From contig NZ_BPQO01000016.1 in NCBI RefSeq assembly GCF_022179285.1, positions 1-64,000 of the forward strand: DNA of 64,000 bases. The letters are read 5' to 3'. The translations under genes and the position numbers were made by a program. This document shows, one piece after another, positions 40,680 through 49,189 of the stretch. The notes below the pieces were generated by a model that searched no databases, was not told the DNA's origin, and saw only the letters and a list, made by a program, of their open reading frames with translations. The DNA is from Methylobacterium hispanicum (GTDB taxonomy: Bacteria > Pseudomonadota > Alphaproteobacteria > Rhizobiales > Beijerinckiaceae). The number at the start of each line of letters is the position of its first letter. The stretch's first letter is position 1.

Positions 40680-43622
40680 ATGCTGACGAAGCGCAAGAGC
40701 GGCGAGACGAGCCGCAGCAAGCACCAGGCGGTCGCGGCGGGCCTCGCCTCCGGCGTGCTCGACCGGCGCAGCTTCCTGCGCCGGTCCGGCCTGACGGCCG
40801 GAGCGCTGGCCGCCGCCGGCACGATCCAGCTCGGCGCGGTGCGCCGGGCCGAGGCCGCCGGCTCCTCCGCGGTCGGCCCCGACACGGTGGTCAAGAAGAA
40901 CATCTGCACCCACTGCTCGGTGGGCTGCACGGTGACGGCCGAGGTCGTGAACGGCGTCTGGGTCGGCCAGGAGCCGTCCTGGGCGAGCCCGATCAACCGC
41001 GGCACGCACTGCGCCAAGGGCGCGGCCATCCGCGAACTGGTCTCCTCCGACCGCCGCCTCAAATACCCGATGAAGCTCGAGGGCGGGCAGTGGAAGCGGG
41101 TCTCCTGGGACCAGGCGATCGACGAGATCGGGACCAAGCTCCAGGCGATCCGCGAGAAGAACGGCGCCGACTCGGTCTACTGGCTGGGCTCGGCCAAGTT
41201 CACCAACGAGGCCGCCTACCTGATGCGCAAGTTCGGCGCCTTCTGGGGCACGAATTCGGTCGATCACCAGGCCCGCATCTGCCACTCGACCACGGTGGCG
41301 GGCGTGGCCAACACCTGGGGCTACGGCGCCCAGACGAACTCGTACAACGACATCCGCAACGCCAAGACGATGATCATCCTGGGCGGCAACCCCGCCGAGG
41401 CGCACCCGGTCTCGCTGCAGCACGTGCTGTCCGGCAAGGAGATCAACCGCGCCAACATGATCGTCATCGATCCGCGCTTTACCCGGACGGCGGCGCACGC
41501 CACCGAGTACGTGCGCATCCGCTCCGGCACCGACATCCCGGTGGTCTGGGGCATCCTCTGGCACATCTTCCAGAACGGCTGGGAGGACAAGGACTTCATC
41601 GCCAAGCGCGTCTACGCGATGGACGACGTGCGCAAGGAAGTCGCCAAGTGGACGCCCGACGAGGTCGAGCGCGTCTCGGGCGTGCCGGGCGAGCAGCTGC
41701 GGCGCGTGGCGGAGAAGTTCGCCAAGGAGAAGCCCGCCACGCTGATCTGGTGCATGGGCGCGACCCAGCACACGGTCGGCACCGCCAACGTGCGCGCGCT
41801 CTGCATCCTGTGCCTGGCCACCGGCAACGTCGGCAAGCCGGGCACGGGCGCCAACATCTTCCGCGGCCACACCAACGTGCAGGGCGCGACCGACCTCGGC
41901 CTCGATGTCACGACGCTGCCGCTCTACTACGGCCTCGTCGAGGGCGGCTGGCGGCACTGGGCCCGCGTCTGGGACGTTCCCTACGAGTGGCTGCAGTCGC
42001 GCTTCGACGAGGTTCCCGCTGCCGCAGGTCGTAAGGCCCGGACGCGCAAGGAGAACATGGAGGCGCCCGGCATCACCTCCACGCGCTGGTTCGACGCCGT
42101 CAACCTCCCCCCGGAGCAGATCGACCAGCGTAGCCCGCTCAAAGCCTTCATGATCTTCGGTCACGGCGGCAACACCGTCACCCGGCTGCCCGAGGCCATC
42201 GAGGGCATGAACAAGCTCGAACTGATGGTGGTGGCCGATCCCCATCCGACCACCTTCGCGGCGCTCGACGCCCGGCAGGACAACACCTACCTGCTGCCGA
42301 TCTGCACCTCGCTGGAGATGGAGGGCTCGCGCACGGCCTCGAACCGCTCGATCCAGTGGGGCGAGCAGATCGTGCAGCCGGCCTTCGAGTCGAAGAACGA
42401 CTACGAGGTGCTGTACCTGCTGGCGAAGAAGCTCGGCTTCGCCGACACACTGTTCAAGAACATCAAGGTCGAGAACAACATCCCCTCGGCCGAGGATCTC
42501 CTGCGTGAGATCAACCGCGGCGGCTGGTCGACGGGCTATTGCGGGCAGAGCCCCGAGCGTCTGAAGGCGCACATGCGCAATCAGCACAAGTTCGACCTCG
42601 TGACGCTGCGCGCGCCCAAGGACGATCCGGAGGTCGGCGGCGATTATTACGGCCTGCCGTGGCCGTGCTGGGGCAAGCCGGAGCTGCGCCATCCCGGCTC
42701 GGCCATCCTTTACAACACCGAGATGCACGTGAAGGAGGGCGGCGGCACCTTCCGGGCCCGCTTCGGTACCGAGCGCAACGGGGCGACCTTGCTCGCCGAG
42801 GACTCGTTCTCGAAGGGCTCGGACCTCACCGACGGCTATCCCGAGCTCACCTTCGGGGTGTTCAAAAAGCTAGGCTGGGACAAGGACCTTACGGCCGACG
42901 AGCTCGCCACGATCCTGAAGATCGGCGGCGACAAGCCCGACACCGTGAGCTGGGCGACCGATCTGTCCGGCGGCATCCAGCGCGTCTGCCTGGAGCACGG
43001 CGTCTCGCCCTTCGGCAACGGCAAGGCGCGGGCCAATGCCTGGAACCTGCCGGACCCGGTGCCGGTCCACCGCGAGCCGATCTACTCCCCGAGGCCGGAT
43101 CTCGTGGCCAAGTACCCGACCCGGCCGGACGAGCGGCAGCTGCGCGTGCCCAATATCGGCTTCTCGGTGCAGAAGGCTGCGGTCGATCGGAACGTCGCCA
43201 AGGACTTCCCTATCATCCTAACCTCGGGCCGGCTCGTCGAGTACGAGGGCGGCGGCGAGGAGACCCGCTCGAATCCGTGGCTCGCCGAGCTGCAGCAGGA
43301 CATGTTCGTCGAGATCAACACGGGCGACGCGAGCGAGCGCGGCATCAAGGACGGCCAGTGGGTCTGGGTCTCGGGCCCGGAGAACAGTGCCAGGACCAAG
43401 GTGAAGGCACTCGTCACCGACCGCGTCGGCCGGGGTGTCGCCTTCATGCCCTTCCACTTCTCCGGCTGGTACCAGGGCAAGGACATGCGCGACTACTACC
43501 CGAAGGGTACCGACCCAGTCGTGCTCGGCGAGAGCGTCAACACCGTGACCACCTACGGCTTCGATCCTGTGACGGGCATGCAGGAAACGAAGTGCACCCT
43601 GTGCCAGATCGCAGCGGCCTGA
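40680..43622 (+). CDS. fdh3A: formate dehydrogenase alpha (catalytic) subunit, Mo/W bis-MGD
   Basis: Oxidises formate to CO2, exported by Tat. The 980-residue product has a twin-arginine signal DRRSFLRRSG at residues 28-37. Seen: [4Fe-4S] ligands C76, C79, C83 and C111 in CTHCSVGC...CAKG, and the metal ligand Cys201 with adjacent His in ARICHSTTVAGVANTWGYGA, which is cysteine and not selenocysteine. ILGGNPAEAHPVSLQHVL and GTNVQGATDLG-like segments are bis-MGD sites, and a C-terminal molydopterin-dinucleotide domain ends with HFSGWYQGKDMRDYYP. Symbol by analogy with the membrane-linked FDH3 of Methylobacterium. Confidence 0.93.
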   Translation: MLTKRKSGETSRSKHQAVAAGLASGVLDRRSFLRRSGLTAGALAAAGTIQLGAVRRAEAAGSSAVGPDTVVKKNICTHCSVGCTVTAEVVNGVWVGQEPSWASPINRGTHCAKGAAIRELVSSDRRLKYPMKLEGGQWKRVSWDQAIDEIGTKLQAIREKNGADSVYWLGSAKFTNEAAYLMRKFGAFWGTNSVDHQARICHSTTVAGVANTWGYGAQTNSYNDIRNAKTMIILGGNPAEAHPVSLQHVLSGKEINRANMIVIDPRFTRTAAHATEYVRIRSGTDIPVVWGILWHIFQNGWEDKDFIAKRVYAMDDVRKEVAKWTPDEVERVSGVPGEQLRRVAEKFAKEKPATLIWCMGATQHTVGTANVRALCILCLATGNVGKPGTGANIFRGHTNVQGATDLGLDVTTLPLYYGLVEGGWRHWARVWDVPYEWLQSRFDEVPAAAGRKARTRKENMEAPGITSTRWFDAVNLPPEQIDQRSPLKAFMIFGHGGNTVTRLPEAIEGMNKLELMVVADPHPTTFAALDARQDNTYLLPICTSLEMEGSRTASNRSIQWGEQIVQPAFESKNDYEVLYLLAKKLGFADTLFKNIKVENNIPSAEDLLREINRGGWSTGYCGQSPERLKAHMRNQHKFDLVTLRAPKDDPEVGGDYYGLPWPCWGKPELRHPGSAILYNTEMHVKEGGGTFRARFGTERNGATLLAEDSFSKGSDLTDGYPELTFGVFKKLGWDKDLTADELATILKIGGDKPDTVSWATDLSGGIQRVCLEHGVSPFGNGKARANAWNLPDPVPVHREPIYSPRPDLVAKYPTRPDERQLRVPNIGFSVQKAAVDRNVAKDFPIILTSGRLVEYEGGGEETRSNPWLAELQQDMFVEINTGDASERGIKDGQWVWVSGPENSARTKVKALVTDRVGRGVAFMPFHFSGWYQGKDMRDYYPKGTDPVVLGESVNTVTTYGFDPVTGMQETKCTLCQIAAA

Positions 43623-43638
43623 GAGGAGCGACCCGACC

Positions 43639-44235
43639 ATGGCCCGCATGAAGTTCCTCTGCGACGCGGATCGCTGCATCGAGTGCAACGCCTGCGTCAC
43701 GGCCTGCAAGAACGAGCACGAGGTGCCCTGGGGCATCAACCGGCGCCGCGTCGTCACCCTGAACGACGGCAAGCCCGGCGAGCGCTCTGTCTCGATGGCC
43801 TGCATGCACTGCACCGACGCGCCCTGCGCGGCCGTGTGCCCGGTGAACTGCTTCTACACCACGGCCGACGCCGTGGTGCTGCACTCCAAGGATATCTGCA
43901 TCGGCTGCGGATACTGCTTCTACGCCTGCCCGTTCGGCGCGCCGCAATATCCGCGCGTCGGCAACTTCGGCTCGCGCGGCAAGATGGACAAGTGCACCTA
44001 CTGCTCCGGCGGCCCCGAGCCCGACTTCTCGACGGCCGAGTACGAGAAGTACGGCTCGAACCGGCTCGCCGAGGGCAAGCTGCCGCTCTGCGCCGAGATG
44101 TGCTCGACCAAAGCGCTGCTCGCGGGCGACGGTGCGATGATCGCCGAGATCTACAAGCAGCGGGTGATCAAGCGCGGCTACGGCTCCGGCGCCTGGGGCT
44201 GGAAGACGGCCTACCGCGAGACCATCGCGATCTGA
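43639..44235 (+). CDS. fdh3B: formate dehydrogenase beta (iron-sulfur) subunit
   Basis: Electron-transfer subunit that passes electrons from the catalytic subunit to the cytochrome b subunit. The 198-residue product carries four [4Fe-4S] motif groups: CIECNACVTACKNEH, CMHCTDAPCAAVCPVNC, CIGCGYCFYACPFG, and CTYCSGG with the later CAEMC. No own signal peptide is seen, so it is probably co-exported with the alpha subunit. It lies 16 bases after fdhA with GAGGAG upstream. Confidence 0.94.
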   Translation: MARMKFLCDADRCIECNACVTACKNEHEVPWGINRRRVVTLNDGKPGERSVSMACMHCTDAPCAAVCPVNCFYTTADAVVLHSKDICIGCGYCFYACPFGAPQYPRVGNFGSRGKMDKCTYCSGGPEPDFSTAEYEKYGSNRLAEGKLPLCAEMCSTKALLAGDGAMIAEIYKQRVIKRGYGSGAWGWKTAYRETIAI

Positions 44236-44294
44236 CGAGACCGGCGCCGCGCAGGCCGCGGCGCTCTTTGACCCTCGACCCGAAAGGTACGCCG

Positions 44295-45332
44295 ATGCGG
44301 CGGGCATTGACGCTTCTCAGCACGCTCCTCGTGGCCGGTACGCTCTGGGCCGCCCCGGGCGCGGTGGCGCCGGTCCAGGCGCAGAACCCGATCCAGGCCG
44401 ACGGCCAGAACCCGATGGGCGCCCGGCCCACCGCCGACTCGGTCAACGAGGAGTTCCTGTTCAAGCAGGCCCCGAAGATCACCGGCCGGATCAGCATTCC
44501 CGACCAGAAGGCCGCCAACCTGATCCAACCGCAGGGGCGCGAGTACCAGATGTTCCGTGAGGGCTGGCTGCCCTGGATCGGGGCGCTCGCGATCCTCGGC
44601 ATGCTTGGGCTCCTCGCCCTATTCTTTCTCTGGCGCGGCCGGATCATCACCGAGCACAGTCAGGAATCGGGCCGGAAGATCCTGCGCTTCAACGCCTTCG
44701 AGCGCTTCACGCACTGGATGACGGCCGTGTGCTTCATCATCCTGTCCCTGTCGGGGCTGAACTACATCTTCGGTAAGCGCCTTTTGATGCCGCTGATCGG
44801 CCCCGACGCGTTCGGGGCGCTGGCGCAATGGGCCAAGTACAGCCACGTCTATCTGGCATGGCCCTTCATGTTCGGCGTGGCGATGATGTTCGTGGTCTGG
44901 ATCCGCGACAACATACCCAACCGGATCGACTGGGAATGGATCAAGGCCGGCGGCGGCATCATCGGCAGCGGACACCCGCACGCGCACCGCTTCAACGCCG
45001 GCCAGAAGGGTGTGTTCTGGATGGTCGCGGGCTTCGGCGCGGCCATGAGCGTCACCGGCCTGATGATGCTGTTCCCCTTCGCGCTCGTCGACATCAACGG
45101 GATGCAGGTGATGCAGGTGATCCACTCGCTGATCGGCATCGCGTTCATCGCCGGCATCCTGGCCCACATCTACATCGGCACGCTCGGGATGAAGGGCGCC
45201 TACGACGCGATGGGCAGCGGCGAGGTCGATCTCGCCTGGGCACGCGCGCACCACGACCTCTGGGTCGAGCAGGAGCAGGCGCGCACGGCGAGCGGCCCGC
45301 AGCTCCGCGGCCGGCCCGCGCCGGCCGAGTGA
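44295..45332 (+). CDS. fdh3C: formate dehydrogenase gamma (cytochrome b) subunit
   Basis: Membrane cytochrome b that anchors the enzyme and passes electrons to quinone. The product is 345 residues. Seen: a cleavable signal-like N terminus (TLLSTLLVAGTLWAAPG) and about 60 periplasmic residues, a longer N-terminal extension than in classic gamma subunits. Transmembrane helices follow with haem-binding His in FNAFERFTHWMTAVCF, KYSHVYLAWPFMFG and QVIHSLIGIAFIAGILAHIY. GGR...DWEW and HAHRFNAGQKGVFWMV complete the family pattern. ATG 44295 has AAGG upstream. Confidence 0.92.
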   Translation: MRRALTLLSTLLVAGTLWAAPGAVAPVQAQNPIQADGQNPMGARPTADSVNEEFLFKQAPKITGRISIPDQKAANLIQPQGREYQMFREGWLPWIGALAILGMLGLLALFFLWRGRIITEHSQESGRKILRFNAFERFTHWMTAVCFIILSLSGLNYIFGKRLLMPLIGPDAFGALAQWAKYSHVYLAWPFMFGVAMMFVVWIRDNIPNRIDWEWIKAGGGIIGSGHPHAHRFNAGQKGVFWMVAGFGAAMSVTGLMMLFPFALVDINGMQVMQVIHSLIGIAFIAGILAHIYIGTLGMKGAYDAMGSGEVDLAWARAHHDLWVEQEQARTASGPQLRGRPAPAE

Positions 45333-45387
45333 TCGCCGCGCGCCGCACCGCAACCTGGGGCCCTCGCCCCGACCAGGATCTGCAACG

Positions 45388-45627
45388 ATGAAAGCCTTTA
45401 TCGCCGCCGTGGTCGCCGCGATCCTGTTGGGGGTCGCGGCCATGCTGGCGCTCACCAGCAACCAGAAATTCGCCTACCAGGCCTTTGCGACCTCCGGCGC
45501 GCGGGTCTCCGAGCCGGGCACCAACCTCGTCGGACCCCGCTGGAACGGTGACCCGGCCCCGGACGAGTTCGCCGGCGAGCCCCACGGCAAGGCCGAGGGC
45601 GCCGCGTCCCATCCGAAGCGGTCCTGA
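45388..45627 (+). CDS. small membrane protein of the formate dehydrogenase cluster (79 aa)
   Basis: Unrecognised. Seen: one N-terminal transmembrane helix FIAAVVAAILLGVAAMLAL, then a conserved-looking ASGARVSEPGTNLVGPRW stretch and a polar tail ending HGKAEGAASHPKRS. AGGAT lies 8 bases before ATG. It directly follows the gamma subunit (55 bases) in the same orientation. Such single-helix proteins often stabilise respiratory enzymes, but no family could be named. Confidence 0.7.
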   Translation: MKAFIAAVVAAILLGVAAMLALTSNQKFAYQAFATSGARVSEPGTNLVGPRWNGDPAPDEFAGEPHGKAEGAASHPKRS

Positions 45628-45690
45628 CGTCCGTGCGTCTCCGCCAGCCGGGGTTGGCCGGGACCGATACCTCATAGGAGAGCCCGTCCG

Positions 45691-46266
45691 ATGAAGACGC
45701 CCGTGACCGAATTGCTGCTGGCCGCGAGCCTCGCGAGCACGCTCCTGGCTGGCGCCGCCATCGCGCAGGACAGTGGAGCTGTGCCGGCCGCGACCGCTCC
45801 GGCCGCGCCCGGCCGCCCGGCCGACCTCTGCCAGGAACTGCTCGCCTTCGTGAAGCAGCCCGAGCCGGCCAAGCAGGCGGCCGCGACCCCGCCCCAGCAG
45901 GCGACGGCGGTCTCGAACCCCTCCGGCCAGAGCCAGGGCACGCCGTCGGCAGCCGGCGGCGCCGTGCAGCAGAACTCGGGGCTCAGCGGCCCGACCAAGA
46001 ACGAGGCGCCGGCACCGGCGACGACCGATCGCAAGGCCGCGCTGGCGCAAGCCAACGCGGCCGCCAAGAACCCGCCGGCTCCGGGCGCCGCGGCACCGAC
46101 CCCGCAGGCGCAGGCGGCGACGGTGGCGCGGATCGAGGCCGCGGCGGCGGCCGGGGACCAACCGGGATGCCGGGCGGCCGCGCGGGAGATGCGCGTGGGC
46201 GGCGTCGTGCTCCCGCCGCCGCTCCTGGCGCTGGCGGCGCTCGACCCGAAGTTCTTCGCCCGATAA
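45691..46266 (+). CDS. Ala/Pro/Gln-rich exported protein
   Basis: Unrecognised 191-residue protein with a signal peptide (TELLLAASLASTLLAGAAIAQ). Seen: LCQELLAFVKQPEPAKQAAA at the start of the mature protein, a long Ala/Pro/Gln linker, and a C-terminal block ARIEAAAAAGDQPGCRAAAR, so one cysteine near each end could pair. AGGAG is 9 bases upstream of the ATG. Last rightward gene of the cluster before the PAS gene converges. Confidence 0.65.
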   Translation: MKTPVTELLLAASLASTLLAGAAIAQDSGAVPAATAPAAPGRPADLCQELLAFVKQPEPAKQAAATPPQQATAVSNPSGQSQGTPSAAGGAVQQNSGLSGPTKNEAPAPATTDRKAALAQANAAAKNPPAPGAAAPTPQAQAATVARIEAAAAAGDQPGCRAAAREMRVGGVVLPPPLLALAALDPKFFAR

Positions 46267-46349
46267 CGGGTGCCCATCCGGACCGGACGGTCGGGCGATG
46301 CCCGGGCGGAACCGGGCTTGCGGGGCGGAACGGGCCGGGGGGGGTGGCG

Positions 46350-46940
46350 TCAGTTGACCCCTCGGCCTCGACCAGCGCCGACGCGGCGCGCGATCACGCG
46401 CCCGACTTCCAGCAGGAACATGTCGACGAGGAGCCGGAGCGATGCGCTGCCGTCCTCCTCGACCGCCTCGCGGGCGGCGAGCGCGTGGCGGGCCGCCCGC
46501 TCAAGCGGCGAAAGGGCGGCGCCTTCCGGGGCTTCGAAACGGTCCGGCGCATGTCGGGCCGTGATATCGATCAGAACGCCGTGGCCGTGGGCCGGGACGC
46601 CGGGTTGGGCCCCGTAGATCCGGCCGTGACTCAGGAGCCAGCGGACGCCATCGGGCGTCCGCACGCGGTACTCCAAGCTGACTGGGCCGCTCTGATGGGC
46701 GTTCCGGCCGAGCGCCGCCCGCACGGCCGCGCGGTCGGCGTCGAGGACGTGGCGAACCAGCGCGTCCGCCGGCAGGTCGATGTCGGCGAGATCCTGGGCG
46801 CCCGCCAGGAGTTCGGCGGCGTCTCGATCAAGGACGTGACGGTCGCCGCCCCGCCACATCCAGGTCCCGACGAGACCGGCACTGCCGGCTCGAAGCGCCA
46901 GCGCCCCGAGCGTTCCGGCGGCATGATCCTGCATCTGCAC
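46350..46940 (-). CDS. PAS-domain protein
   Basis: A 196-residue cytoplasmic protein with one PAS_3-type domain at about residues 20-130. Seen: AGLVGTWMWRGGDRHVLDRD, VLDADRAAVRAALGRNAHQS, and the PAC-like strand EYRVRTPDGVRWLLSHGRIY ending GVLIDITARH. No output domain such as kinase, GGDEF or EAL follows; the C terminus is a helix with RAARHALAAREAVEEDGSAS. It may be a stand-alone sensor or anti-sigma-like partner. Ligand unknown. Confidence 0.78.
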   Translation of the reverse strand: MQMQDHAAGTLGALALRAGSAGLVGTWMWRGGDRHVLDRDAAELLAGAQDLADIDLPADALVRHVLDADRAAVRAALGRNAHQSGPVSLEYRVRTPDGVRWLLSHGRIYGAQPGVPAHGHGVLIDITARHAPDRFEAPEGAALSPLERAARHALAAREAVEEDGSASLRLLVDMFLLEVGRVIARRVGAGRGRGVN

Positions 46941-47123
46941 GCTCCCCCCGACGCAAGACCGGACTACGCCAGCGCGATGCCGATCAACTTGCCGTCATAT
47001 CCCGAATTTCACGCGCCATCGCGAAGCGGTCTGCGTATTAGATCCGTCTTGTCCGACCAGGTCGTCCACGCGATGTCTCGCCGGACCGGGCTTAGCCGAC
47101 GCAGAACGTAGCGAGGGTTGCAC

Positions 47124-47438
47124 GTGATCGAGACAGATGACCCGCGCTCGTCCGACACCTCCACCGCGTCTAGGTTCCGCGACGGACGGGACGGCTGTCC
47201 CCCGATGCCGGCTGCGGCGCAGCGCACGCTGGACGATGTGGCCGAGGCCCTCGGGCTTGCGACCGACCTCCTCGGCCGGATCGATCAGCGCGGGCCGGAC
47301 CGGGATGTCGCGGCAGCGAGCCTGATGGAGGCCTCCGCCCTTCTGCAGGCCTTCATCCGGATCGAGGATCCGGAAACGCGCCAGCGCTGCCTGGCCTTCG
47401 TGCAGGCCGCATCCGCGCAGGTGCGGGGCCGCGGCTGA
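47124..47438 (+). CDS. hypothetical protein (104 aa)
   Basis: Unrecognised small soluble protein. Seen: a Ser/Asp-rich N terminus and a helical second half with AAQRTLDDVAEALGLATDLL, VAAASLMEASALLQAFIRI and RQRCLAFVQAASAQVR, suggesting a two- or three-helix bundle. GTG 47124 has GAGGG 6 bases upstream; TTG 47118 and a later ATG at 47205 are alternatives, and helix-only translation would begin at the ATG. Divergent from the PAS gene. Confidence 0.5.
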   Translation: MIETDDPRSSDTSTASRFRDGRDGCPPMPAAAQRTLDDVAEALGLATDLLGRIDQRGPDRDVAAASLMEASALLQAFIRIEDPETRQRCLAFVQAASAQVRGRG

Positions 47439-47458
47439 GACGACGCCCGGAACGCGGG

Positions 47459-47677
47459 TCATCGTGCGGGATGCCAGCGGTAACGCGGCGCGGCCGTCCG
47501 GTCCGCGGGCTCGCGGCGCGCGGGCCGGAGGTAGACCAGCAGTGCCGTGCCGGCAGTGAGCGCACTCGCGCCCACAGGAGCCGCCGCGACGGCCAGGACG
47601 GGTCCGCACGGCCCCCAGAGGGCCGCGGTGGTCAGGAGGCCGCCGACCCAGGCGGTGAACGCGTAGAGCAGCACCAT
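47459..47677 (-). CDS. small two-helix membrane protein (72 aa)
   Basis: Unrecognised. Two hydrophobic helices, VLLYAFTAWVGGLLTTAALW and VLAVAAAPVGASALTAGTA, are separated by a CGP turn and followed by a basic tail LRPARREPADRTAAPRYRW. AGAGG lies 6 bases upstream of the ATG. It converges on the 104-residue gene and could be an orphan inner-membrane protein. Confidence 0.5.
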   Translation of the reverse strand: MVLLYAFTAWVGGLLTTAALWGPCGPVLAVAAAPVGASALTAGTALLVYLRPARREPADRTAAPRYRWHPAR

Positions 47678-48097
47678 CGAAGCCTCTCACGCAAGCATCT
47701 TGAGTTGCATGAGAACAATGGCGCGGCCCGCCCGAAGAGAAGCGGCGTTTCTGGAAATCTGTTTCCCGCTCGCGCTCTACGGCCTCGTCCAGGTCGCTCC
47801 GGGCCAGGATCGGCGATGGATCGGCCGCGGTCCGAACGGCTGTTCTGAAGTCGGGCGGCGGGAACGGACCGCATACCACAAAGCTTTGCGGAAAACATTG
47901 AGCAACGTACGCCCAGGTTGGCTGGCATACTCAATACTTCGTAGTCAGACCTCCGCGTTTACCAAGTTTTCGCCGAGATCAGCTTCGCATGTCGATTTCA
48001 ACTTGAACGCGAGGCCGGCCTGTCTACCTCTGGTTGCGGGATGCCGTAAGGCGGGACACGTCCGCCCGGCCGAGGCACGGGAGTGAGCCGGCGAACG
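47678..48097. other. 420-base intergenic region, no supported gene
   Basis: AT-richer gap between a leftward small membrane gene and the rightward LysR gene, probably holding promoters in both directions. It contains a short near-palindrome CCACAAAGCTTTGCGG around 47876-47891 and no convincing terminator. A 128-codon rightward frame exists but has no ribosome site and unusual composition, so I do not call it. Confidence 0.6.
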
Positions 48098-49150
48098 ATG
48101 CCACATCCTCAGGTTCTGCGAGACCTCGCCCTCTTCGTCGAGGTCGCAAAACGGCTCAGCTTCAGCCAGGCCGCCGCCGCGCTGGACATGCCGGTCTCGT
48201 CGCTCTCGCGCCGCATCACCCAGTTCGAGGCCGCGATCGGCCTGCGGCTCCTCGACCGGACCACGCGCAAGATCGCACTGACGGCCTATGGCGAGGCCTA
48301 TCTTGCCCAGGCGACGCAGGTGGTCGAGGAGGCCCAGCGCAGCTTCGACGAACTCGTCGCCCAGGCCAGGGGTCCGAGCGGGCTCCTCAAGGTGGCCGTC
48401 CCGACGGATCACTGGGTGGTGCGGCACCTGTCCGAGATCGTCTCCGCCTTCGCCCGCCAGCACGAGCACATCCACGTTCACCTCGACCTGCGCGCGAGCC
48501 AGGTGGATCTCGTCCAGGAGAATTACGACCTTGCGATCGTCGGCGAGACGCCGCGCGAGGCCTCCCTCATCGTGCGCAAGATCAGCGTCATCGAGAACGG
48601 ATTGTTCGCCGCGCCATCCTATCTGGCGGCACACGGGCGTCCCACGCATCCGAGCGAGCTGTCCGGCCACGAGGTCCTGCTGTCGACCGCGGCCGAGGCC
48701 GCGACATGGCAGTTCCAGCGCGGCGGCGAGACCGTTTCGGCGACGGTTCGCGGGCGCCTCTCCTGCAACAGCCTCAGCTTCGCCCGGCGTCTCGCGATCA
48801 CGGGGCGCGGCATCGCTGCGGTGAGCGTGGTCAACGTCGAGCGCGACCTCGACAAGGGGCGCCTGGAGCCCGTCCTGGCGGATTGGGCGATCCCGCCGAC
48901 TAGCATCTACGCGGTGACGACGTCGCGCCTCATACCGGCCAAGGTGCGGCACTTCATCGATTTCCTGGCGCTGCACCTGGGCCGGACCTTCTCGGAGGTG
49001 CCCCGCCTCGCGGACAGGATCGCGCACGGGGGGAACGATGCCGCAATCGGCGAGCCGGGGCCGGTCGCCGAGGCGTGCTGGCGTCCGTCCGATCGACCCT
49101 ATCGGCTGCACCGCGCCGCCGCGTGGGCGCCCCCTTCCGGGAACGATTGA
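48098..49150 (+). CDS. LysR-family transcriptional regulator
   Basis: A 350-residue DNA-binding regulator. Seen: the N-terminal helix-turn-helix LFVEVAKRLSFSQAAAALDM followed by PVSSLSRRITQFEAAIGLRL, then the co-inducer-binding domain from residue 90 with DLAIVGETPREASLIVRKIS and GRGIAAVSVVNVERDLDKG. The C terminus has an extra tail of about 45 residues rich in Pro/Ala (RPSDRPYRLHRAAAWAPPSG). GTG at 48083 is an alternative start with a better ribosome site (GAGG). Target genes unknown; the oxidoreductase genes converge on it rather than diverge. Confidence 0.9.
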   Translation: MPHPQVLRDLALFVEVAKRLSFSQAAAALDMPVSSLSRRITQFEAAIGLRLLDRTTRKIALTAYGEAYLAQATQVVEEAQRSFDELVAQARGPSGLLKVAVPTDHWVVRHLSEIVSAFARQHEHIHVHLDLRASQVDLVQENYDLAIVGETPREASLIVRKISVIENGLFAAPSYLAAHGRPTHPSELSGHEVLLSTAAEAATWQFQRGGETVSATVRGRLSCNSLSFARRLAITGRGIAAVSVVNVERDLDKGRLEPVLADWAIPPTSIYAVTTSRLIPAKVRHFIDFLALHLGRTFSEVPRLADRIAHGGNDAAIGEPGPVAEACWRPSDRPYRLHRAAAWAPPSGND

Positions 49151-49189
49151 CCGCGCCGCCGGCCGCGCGGCCGGACCCGGCACGCGGCG

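Noticed and set aside
47700..48086. 128-codon rightward reading frame upstream of the LysR gene
   Set aside because: No ribosome-binding site, mixed composition, and it would overlap the LysR promoter region. No recognisable domain.
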